Source: a virus. From it: 21,506 bases of DNA. Position 1 is the stretch's first letter. Every line of letters begins with the position of its first letter. The translations under genes and the position numbers were made by a program. Positions 17,070 through 21,506 of the stretch are shown piece after piece. A model generated the notes under the pieces. That model was given only the letters and a program-made list of their open reading frames with translations. It had not been told where the DNA came from and ran no database searches. The stretch covers positions 1-21,506 of IMG/VR virus record IMGVR_UViG_3300032177_000081. The stretch is one strand, 5' to 3'.

Positions 17070-17272
17070 TGAATGGAAATGATAAAAATATTATTGTTGA
17101 GATCGACATTCATACGCTGTCATATATAGTTGCCTCGTTACAGCAAATGGAAGCGCTTTTTGAAAAGGGAGCAGACTATTTTCCGGAATTAAAGCAGACA
17201 TTCCAGGCGCATAAAAATAACTGCTTTGAATTTGTGAATATAGTCAGAATGAAAAAATCAGAAACGCCATAA
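17069..17272 (+). CDS. small protein of unknown function
   Basis: A 67-residue soluble protein. The start overlaps the stop of the preceding membrane protein gene (TAATG), so translation is likely coupled. The content is mainly helical with two His and one Cys, and no motif is recognised. It could belong to the lysis cassette or be an unrelated small late protein. Confidence 0.5.
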   Translation: MNGNDKNIIVEIDIHTLSYIVASLQQMEALFEKGADYFPELKQTFQAHKNNCFEFVNIVRMKKSETP

Positions 17273-17357
17273 CAAGAAAGGTGGTGAGGCTATGGTTGAA
17301 AGTTGTATGGTGTTTGTTATAGAGTGATCCTAACGAAAATAAAAAAAGGAGAGAAAA

Positions 17358-17618
17358 ATGAATTGGTATACAATTTTATCAGTGGTAATAATTCCGTTGG
17401 TCGTTTGGGGATTAAGAGCAATAAAACTCCCGACGAAATGGTGTCCTGTTGTTGCGTTTGCAGTCGCAGTTGGATTAGTTGCGATCGGAAAAGCAATTGG
17501 CGTTGATTTAGACGTCAATACTATTCAGCAAGCGATTATCACAGCATTGGCCACCGCCGGCGTGTCCGTGTTAGGATACGATACGGTTAAGGGGTTAATT
17601 ACGCCACCGGCGAAATAA
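17358..17618 (+). CDS. putative holin
   Basis: An 86-residue membrane protein. About residues 3-19 (WYTILSVVIIPLVVWGL) and 30-48 (VVAFAVAVGLVAIGKAIGV) are two membrane segments, and a third weaker hydrophobic stretch is at about 60-75 (ITALATAGVSVLGY). Size, topology and position before spanin-like genes fit a holin, which opens the inner membrane at lysis. The strong ribosome binding site AAAAGGAGAGAAAA lies upstream in an 85-base gap. Other small phage membrane proteins could look the same. Confidence 0.55.
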   Translation: MNWYTILSVVIIPLVVWGLRAIKLPTKWCPVVAFAVAVGLVAIGKAIGVDLDVNTIQQAIITALATAGVSVLGYDTVKGLITPPAK

Positions 17619-17634
17619 GTCGGAGAAAGAATAT

Positions 17635-17871
17635 ATGTTAGCGTTAATCACAGGAATTGTCGGGATCACGTCGACACTGCTTGCGTGGTTTCTAAATCCA
17701 CGCAGGCAGTTATACGCCGAGATCGACAAAGTCTATAAGGAATTAGAGGTATGCTATGTTAAACGTGATAAAGCGTTGGCGAATAATGACAGTGATATTC
17801 TTACTGTCGTCACTGCCGATATTATCCGGTTGTGCGCACGTAAAACCGTATTATTTCAACGACTCGGATAA
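17635..17871 (+). CDS. small membrane-anchored protein, possible i-spanin
   Basis: A 78-residue protein with one N-terminal membrane helix (about residues 2-19, ending AWFLNP). A charged helical part follows (RRQLYAEIDKVYKELEVC). This is the topology of an inner-membrane spanin, but it is shorter than typical ones of 100 or more residues. The 3' third (17756-17871) is overlapped out of frame by a lipoprotein gene, as in Rz/Rz1 pairs. The start has GGAGAAAGAA upstream. The spanin assignment is inferred from topology and overlap. Confidence 0.45.
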   Translation: MLALITGIVGITSTLLAWFLNPRRQLYAEIDKVYKELEVCYVKRDKALANNDSDILTVVTADIIRLCARKTVLFQRLG

Positions 17872-17980
17872 AATTTATGCCGGCGACGCGAATACGCAAC
17901 CGCCGACTCCGACGTTTGAATGGGTTTTAATGAGCAAAGGAAAATATCGGACGATCACAACGGTTAATCCTATTCCGTAG
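17756..17980 (+). CDS. small lipoprotein, possible o-spanin (Rz1-like)
   Basis: A 74-residue protein that overlaps the preceding gene by 116 bases in another frame. A signal peptide (VIFLLSSLPILSGC) ends in a lipobox L-S-G-C, with the Cys at about residue 26. This predicts a lipid-anchored mature protein of about 49 residues with a Pro/Thr patch (QPPTPT). Outer-membrane spanins are small, often proline-rich lipoproteins encoded in or overlapping the inner spanin gene, which fits. The ATG at 17756 follows AGAGGT; an in-frame ATG ten codons later would still give the signal peptide. This gene is the best hint of a Gram-negative host. Confidence 0.55.
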   Translation: MLNVIKRWRIMTVIFLLSSLPILSGCAHVKPYYFNDSDKIYAGDANTQPPTPTFEWVLMSKGKYRTITTVNPIP

Positions 17981-17997
17981 ATCGAAAGGGGGACATA

Positions 17998-18186
17998 ATG
18001 GGGTTATTTGGAAAAAAGAAAAAGAAGGACGAAACGTGGCGCGAGGATATAATATTAAAAGTGCAGAAGATCGCAGATACGTCAAGTCAGAAGATCGACG
18101 CCTCGATCGTTTCCAGGGTTGCGTCATTGACAATAGACGAAACATTAAAAGCGATCAGCGAAGTTTTGAGTAGAGTAAAAAAATAA
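17998..18186 (+). CDS. small basic protein of unknown function
   Basis: A 62-residue protein with a Lys-rich N-terminus (GLFGKKKKKDE) followed by amphipathic helix (ILKVQKIADTSSQKIDASIV). A strong ribosome binding site (AAAGGGGGACAT) lies upstream. No family is recognised. It comes before a 109-base gap with a long-range inverted repeat. Confidence 0.5.
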   Translation: MGLFGKKKKKDETWREDIILKVQKIADTSSQKIDASIVSRVASLTIDETLKAISEVLSRVKK

Positions 18187-18192
18187 AAGTGT

Positions 18193-18280
18193 GGTAAGGC
18201 GAGGTCCTTGAAGACACTCACGATCACAAAATGGCGCAGAGCCGGTCGGACGAGTTTAACTTTGCCTTACCCTCTTTTTT
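18193..18280 (+). terminator. possible long-loop terminator or structured RNA
   Basis: GGTAAGGC (18193-18200) and its exact complement GCCTTACC (18264-18271) enclose 63 bases. Six T residues follow at 18275-18280. Inside the loop GTCC (18204-18207) can pair with GGAC (18248-18251). Geometry at the T-run is like that of an intrinsic terminator, but the loop is far too long for a standard one. It may be a structured RNA or a weak terminator in front of the gene at 18296. Confidence 0.35.
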
Positions 18281-18295
18281 AACAAGGAGAATAAT

Positions 18296-18496
18296 ATGCC
18301 CGAACCGAGAGGAAGCGAGACAGAGCAGGAATTTATGAGTCGTTGTATTCCGGAGTTGATCGGAGAAGGCAAGGACCAGGCCCAGGCGTCCGCGATCTGT
18401 TATAGCCTTTACGAAGGGAAGCAAAAAACATATGCGCCTATGGAAGAAGCGATCCGAGGCGACAAGGCCTGCGGAGATAAAAAGCCAAAGAAATAA
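18296..18496 (+). CDS. small conserved phage-type protein (RC...QA.AICYS motif)
   Basis: A 66-residue protein. The segment EFMSRCIPELIGEG followed by DQAQASAICYSLYE resembles a short motif ('F..RC......-.QA.AiCy..w') that I recall from several phage proteins, as a free small protein or as an end piece of head proteases. Its role is unknown. The two Cys might bind metal or pair. Ribosome binding site AACAAGGAGAAT precedes the ATG. The stop is 5 bases before a 16-bp inverted repeat arm. Confidence 0.55.
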   Translation: MPEPRGSETEQEFMSRCIPELIGEGKDQAQASAICYSLYEGKQKTYAPMEEAIRGDKACGDKKPKK

Positions 18497-18501
18497 AACA
18501 G

Positions 18502-18517
18502 AGTATTACAGTATGAG
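18502..18517 (+). repeat. left arm of perfect 16-bp inverted repeat
   Basis: The sequence AGTATTACAGTATGAG is found here, and its exact reverse complement at 18717-18732. The arms are separated by 199 bases that hold the 54-residue gene with its ribosome binding site. Confidence 0.85.
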
Positions 18518-18536
18518 TTAAGCGAAAGGGGACACA

Positions 18537-18701
18537 ATGCCGGACGTTAAGAAAGTGAAAATGACTGTAACGTTTCGTGTCGAAGGTGACGAGGTTGTTG
18601 AAAACGTCTTAACTTATGAAAATACGAATATGAAAACCGTTGTCCTGGTTGAACAGGCCTTAATGGGCGCGTTCGGTCAGATCCTGGAAGGACAAAAATA
18701 A
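18537..18701 (+). CDS. 54-residue protein enclosed by inverted repeats
   Basis: ATG at 18537 is preceded by AAAGGGGACACA, and the reading frame ends at TAA 18699-18701. The product starts MPDVKKVKMTVTFRV and contains a helix VLVEQALMGAFGQILEG. It has a beta-beta-alpha look, with no signal peptide or membrane helix. Codon use (GTC CTG GTT, GCG TTC GGT) fits the neighbours, which supports a real gene. No family is recognised. The gene and its ribosome binding site lie fully inside the 16-bp inverted repeat. Confidence 0.55.
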   Translation: MPDVKKVKMTVTFRVEGDEVVENVLTYENTNMKTVVLVEQALMGAFGQILEGQK

Positions 18702-18716
18702 TAAGAGAATGGTTGC

Positions 18717-18732
18717 CTCATACTGTAATACT
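18717..18732 (+). repeat. right arm of perfect 16-bp inverted repeat, followed by a T-run
   Basis: CTCATACTGTAATACT is the exact reverse complement of 18502-18517. It runs directly into T residues (18732-18737 are all T). If both arms pair in RNA, the end looks like an intrinsic terminator with a gene-sized loop. If they act in DNA, they could be recombination or transposition ends. Confidence 0.85.
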
Positions 18733-18812
18733 TTTTTGTTACATATTTTGATTTTGAAATTTGTTGCTATATTCCTGCTTGTTGAAGTAGTGTTAATGAT
18801 AATAAAGGAATA

Positions 18813-19151
18813 ATGGAATGGCGCGCGTCAAATAAAAACGACGTCATTATGATTTACGGTTTCCGGAAAGACGAAAAATGTTATGACGCGATCCTAACAT
18901 TGATCAAGAGAGACGACCGGACAACCGAGGCCTGCGGATTTTTGAGCCGATCCGCGCTTTCGGTGTTTGATCTGCGAGGCCTCTACACTCTTTTATTAAA
19001 CGTGATCAAGACCGAGATCCTGCAATTTGAAGTCCTGCCGGAGAGTTTCCACAGCGAATTTTATCAGCGTTTTCTTCCGATCGAAGAAATTTTAAGATCT
19101 AAAACCTTTGACGGTTTCGACTGCGAGATCCTGCGCGTCAAGATCCGGTAA
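18813..19151 (+). CDS. protein of unknown function, 112 residues
   Basis: A soluble protein of mixed alpha/beta character. Hydrophobic strands (VIMIYGF, DAILTLI) are followed by helix LRGLYTLLLNVIKTEI and an acidic C-terminal part. The local codon habits (GAT-C and GCC-T contexts) match the neighbours and support coding. The ATG follows AAAGGAATA. A 111-base AT-rich gap precedes it, with a TATATT (18768-18773) that could be a weak -10 box but no good -35. The role is unknown. Confidence 0.5.
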   Translation: MEWRASNKNDVIMIYGFRKDEKCYDAILTLIKRDDRTTEACGFLSRSALSVFDLRGLYTLLLNVIKTEILQFEVLPESFHSEFYQRFLPIEEILRSKTFDGFDCEILRVKIR

Positions 19152-19596
19152 GCCGGCGCGCGGTCCTGGCGCAAGCCTAAAACCGGACGTGTCAGAGCCT
19201 GGCCAGGCCGGAGATCGTTCGTCCTGGGCCATTGTAGCGATACATTTCCGAGTCATTTACATTAAAAATCCGTATTTGAGCAGATCCGGCCGGTTTCCGG
19301 AGATCTAAAACCGCGTCCCAGGCCCTGTTTTGGCCCTGGATCGTAAAGCCTGCCCGATACCCTAACCGGTGCGCGCCTGCGCGCCTGGCCTTATCCTGGC
19401 CCTGGCCTGGCCCTATTTCAAGATCCTATCCGATCCGGAGATCCTGGTTTCCTGCGATCTACGGCCCATATTATCAAGCCTTTACCGTCCCTTTATAAAC
19501 ACCTTACCTATATATAGCGCCGGATCTACCAGGCCGGCCGGACCAGGTCCGGATCTTGGCCGGTTGCCGGATACTATATAAATCCTTTACATACCC
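19152..19596. other. noncoding GC-rich stretch dense in short palindromes
   Basis: I see no credible gene in these 445 bases. By hand count there are about 10 GATC, 14 CCGG, 14 GGCC and 13 CCWGG sites, against one or two expected for a given four-base word by chance. A perfect 12-base palindrome GCCTGGCCAGGC lies at 19197-19208. It separates the late genes from a promoter that starts a second transcription unit, so it could be a control region, a replication-linked region or a spacer under DNA-level selection. Confidence 0.6.
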
Positions 19597-19625
19597 TTGA
19601 CAAAGACATATACCTATGATATACT
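19597..19625 (+). promoter_or_regulatory. sigma70-type promoter
   Basis: A perfect -35 box TTGACA (19597-19602), a 17-base spacer and a -10 box TATACT (19620-19625) differ from consensus in one base. Transcription would begin near 19632, giving a leader of about 50 bases with AAAAAGGAGAAG ahead of the ATG at 19681. It is the only strong promoter I saw in the window. Confidence 0.8.
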
Positions 19626-19680
19626 TATAATGAGGATAAGAGAGGGACAGTAAACCGAAACAAAAAAAGGAGAAGAAAAA

Positions 19681-20634
19681 ATGACAAAGACATTGACGGT
19701 AAAAAGAGCGATCTACGGAAAGAAGGAAACACCGGTCGATCAGCGCGAATACAAGTCCGAGTTTTCGTCAGCAGTCGGAACGTGCAACGACTGGAAAAAG
19801 TTTGCCTTGCAGAATGGTTACGGCAAAGTCGTATTCGTGGAGTTGGACGGATCGACCTGGGAGCAATTTGTTTTTGTAGACGATAGCGCAAAAGACGACG
19901 GATCGAAGGAATTGGAAGCGATCGCAAAAAAGCAGATCGACGGCCTGGACAAGATCTCGAAGGTCCTGGAAAGTTACGAAGCCGGCCGAGGCGTCGCGGT
20001 TGATATTAGCGCGGAGTTGGAAAAAGACAACGTAGTGTATGAAAAAAACAACAGATCAAATATTAAGATTTCGGTTATTAAGGAAAAAAAGATCACCTTA
20101 AAATCTATCGAGGCGAAATTGGACGTGTTAAGGGCCAGGGCCGAGAAGACCGGATATTCACTGGTTGACGAAGCCGATCGCCAGGCCTGGAAGGAATTAA
20201 GAGATCAGCAGGAAGCGATCAAGGACGAGCGCAAGAGACGCCAGGCAGAGAAGGCGTCCGGCAATAAAGAGTTTCAAGCGATCTATGACGAAGCGCGCAA
20301 GGCCGGATTACTGGCCGGCCAGGGATCGACGCCTAATCCGATCATAGTCTCCGAAGTCGGCCTGGACGATAAGCCGTATAACGGAAGCCAGTCCTGGTTG
20401 ATAAACGAGGGCGCTTGTGGTTTTGCTTGGATCGACATTCCGTCGCGCGAGGCGTTCGGTAAATGGATCGTGGCGATCGGATACGGTGATCGCGAAACGT
20501 ATAAACATTGCGTCGAAATATGGGTTGGAGAATTTAATCAGAGCGTGGCCAGGAAGGAAGCATATGCCGAAGCCTTTGCAAAAGTTTTGCAGAAGTATGG
20601 CATAACAGCATACGCCGGATCGAGGTTAGACTAA
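19681..20634 (+). CDS. phage protein of unknown function, 317 residues
   Basis: First gene after the strong promoter. The N-terminal third is beta-rich (YGKVVFVELDGSTWEQFVFV). The middle (about residues 140-210) is a highly charged helix, probably coiled coil (KSIEAKLDVLRARAEK, later DERKRRQAEK). The C-terminal 90 residues form a compact domain with NGSQSWLINEGACGFAWIDI, ending YGITAYAGSRLD. Similar 'G.AW......F..WL...G' and 'YAGSRLD' endings occur in uncharacterised proteins of other phages, as far as I recall. No enzyme motif is seen. It is likely an early or middle gene, given its own promoter and separation from the late genes. Confidence 0.7.
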   Translation: MTKTLTVKRAIYGKKETPVDQREYKSEFSSAVGTCNDWKKFALQNGYGKVVFVELDGSTWEQFVFVDDSAKDDGSKELEAIAKKQIDGLDKISKVLESYEAGRGVAVDISAELEKDNVVYEKNNRSNIKISVIKEKKITLKSIEAKLDVLRARAEKTGYSLVDEADRQAWKELRDQQEAIKDERKRRQAEKASGNKEFQAIYDEARKAGLLAGQGSTPNPIIVSEVGLDDKPYNGSQSWLINEGACGFAWIDIPSREAFGKWIVAIGYGDRETYKHCVEIWVGEFNQSVARKEAYAEAFAKVLQKYGITAYAGSRLD

Positions 20635-20647
20635 ATTTAACACAGCG

Positions 20648-20669
20648 CCGGCCGGAACGATCCGGCCGG
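20648..20669 (+). promoter_or_regulatory. GC-rich intercistronic stem-loop
   Basis: CCGGCCGGA (20648-20656) and TCCGGCCGG (20661-20669) form a perfect 9-bp stem with a 4-base loop ACGA. No T-run follows; an AGAAAGGCAGGG ribosome binding site for the next gene comes soon after. It is probably an mRNA stability or partial termination element between two co-transcribed genes. Confidence 0.55.
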
Positions 20670-20689
20670 TAGAAAGGCAGGGTGCTAAA

Positions 20690-21506
20690 ATGAAAAAAAT
20701 CAGAGTAAGTAATAAGGACGCCAGGTTTGCAGTAAACGGACAGCGTGAATTTAAGGGATCGCATACGTTCGCGGAGATCGACGAGTCCGGAGCGTATAAG
20801 GTTTATTCGTATGGTTATCATTTTCCGATCTATGCGTTTGTAAACGGAAAGTGGTATGCGAATAAAGACAAATATTCAGTCAGCACGTCAAAGCACCAGT
20901 CGCAATTGAGGCCGGAAGGAAATTTGATCCTGGTATCGACGCAGGAAATTAAGGATCTAAAAAACAAAAAAGTAAAGCACTTGGACCAGGACGCAAAGCC
21001 GGAGAAGCCGGCCGAGCCGGTTAAGGTGAAGTGCGACGGTTGCGACGAAGAAGTCAGCGAAGACGACCTGCAATATTGCGAATGGTCCGGAAAGCGGATC
21101 TGCAACGGTTGCGCGGAAGTCGATCGCGAGAGGCCGTCCGTCCTGGTGAAATATGAGGACGGAGCAAAAGAGGTTGTGAAATTTGGCGAGTATGACGCCT
21201 GGACCGAAGACGGCGACAGCGCGCCGGACTGGTTTAAGGACGTATACGAAGCCAGGACATACGTCCGGTCGGACGCCTGGCGTGGTCATTATGAGACGAA
21301 ATTTAAGGGCCTGGAAACGATCGTGGACGGTTGGGTGACAGGGTATCCGGACGACTCACAGAAGCCGGAGAAAAAAGCGATCGAATTTCACGAATACCTT
21401 AATAAAGGCGGTAAAATTCCAGTGACTCTTTACTGGTTATTTGAGCCGACGTCGAACGTATTTTCGACCGCGTCCGAGATCCTTTGCCGGACCGAGGACA
21501 AAGAAG
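20690..21506 (+). CDS. phage protein with N-terminal DUF8033-like region and zinc-ribbon-type cysteines (3' truncated by window)
   Basis: The frame from ATG 20690 (behind AAAGGCAGGGTGCT) is open to the window end, giving 272 residues without a stop. About residues 36-75 (YKVYSYGYHFPIYAF, then WYANKDKYSVSTSKHQSQ) resemble a domain seen in small phage proteins in which a 'fp.yay....wy.N.dkyS.sTskH' pattern is conserved; I believe it is DUF8033. About residues 115-141 hold C115-x2-C118 and C138-x2-C141 with a further Cys at 130, a likely zinc-binding ribbon. The C-terminal part is acidic and unassigned. Codon use is like that of the preceding gene, which it follows by 55 bases, so they are probably co-transcribed. 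Confidence 0.65.
   Translation, partial: MKKIRVSNKDARFAVNGQREFKGSHTFAEIDESGAYKVYSYGYHFPIYAFVNGKWYANKDKYSVSTSKHQSQLRPEGNLILVSTQEIKDLKNKKVKHLDQDAKPEKPAEPVKVKCDGCDEEVSEDDLQYCEWSGKRICNGCAEVDRERPSVLVKYEDGAKEVVKFGEYDAWTEDGDSAPDWFKDVYEARTYVRSDAWRGHYETKFKGLETIVDGWVTGYPDDSQKPEKKAIEFHEYLNKGGKIPVTLYWLFEPTSNVFSTASEILCRTEDKE

Noticed and set aside
17292-17327. An 11-codon frame with a good ribosome binding site ahead of the holin candidate
   Set aside because: Too short to support. It could be a leader peptide, but nothing in its sequence or surroundings shows this.
17303-17506. 67-codon frame overlapping the holin candidate
   Set aside because: It lacks a ribosome binding site of its own and is mostly a shifted reading of the holin gene.
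19108-19581. Open frames in the palindrome-dense stretch (for example 19108-19308 and 19369-19581)
   Set aside because: No ribosome binding sites, odd composition (strings of Pro, Gly, Leu, Ala from repeated CCTGG/GGCC words) and codon use unlike the neighbours.
1-21506. Diversity-generating retroelement, CRISPR array, tRNA genes, insertion sequences
   Set aside because: No reverse transcriptase, no regularly spaced direct DNA repeats, no cloverleaf-like sequence and no transposase were seen on either strand.

Overview
The window is a stretch of a tailed, siphovirus-like bacteriophage or prophage. Every convincing gene is on the + strand. The order is the usual late-gene order of long non-contractile tails: neck and tail-completion proteins, major tail protein (two tandem copies), two tail-assembly chaperones, tape measure, then gpM-, gpL- and gpJ-like tail-tip proteins. 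The host is probably Gram-negative. This is inferred from a small lipoprotein that looks like an outer-membrane spanin and from a heptosyltransferase-family enzyme. No host gene, integrase, tRNA or CRISPR array is visible, so phage and prophage cannot be told apart, and the species cannot be named.

Layout. 1-2182: end of an upstream gene, HK97 gp10-like protein, tail completion protein, and two nearly identical major tail proteins. 2183-2258: an intercistronic hairpin. 2259-5824: two tail chaperones and a 951-residue tape measure. 5826-15120: the tail tip. A gpM-like domain carries a long N-terminal repeat region and is followed by a gpL-like protein with four cysteines. Next come two paralogous proteins, the second extended by about 25 units of a 20-residue beta-type repeat, and then a 1548-residue gpJ-like protein with a strikingly cysteine-rich C-terminus. 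15142-16663: two cargo genes, a GT9-family glycosyltransferase and a cupin. 16683-17980: small membrane proteins that look like a lysis cassette (holin, overlapping spanin-like pair) without a recognisable endolysin. 17998-19151: small unknown genes, one of them enclosed by a perfect 16-bp inverted repeat. 19152-19596: a noncoding, GC-rich stretch packed with short palindromes. 19597-21506: a sigma70-type promoter and two genes of a second transcription unit, the last one running off the window.

The tail genes are closely packed, with TAATG overlaps or short gaps, and probably form one late operon. The most unusual points are: a shared 20-residue repeat spread over consecutive tail-tip genes; the tandem duplications of the major tail protein and of a tail-tip protein; a 2.2-kb open alternative frame over the repeat gene; the inverted repeat around a 54-residue gene; and the excess of GATC, GGCC, CCGG and CCWGG sites, which is strongest in noncoding DNA and so is not only a coding effect.

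All assignments are from reading the sequence; no database search was run.
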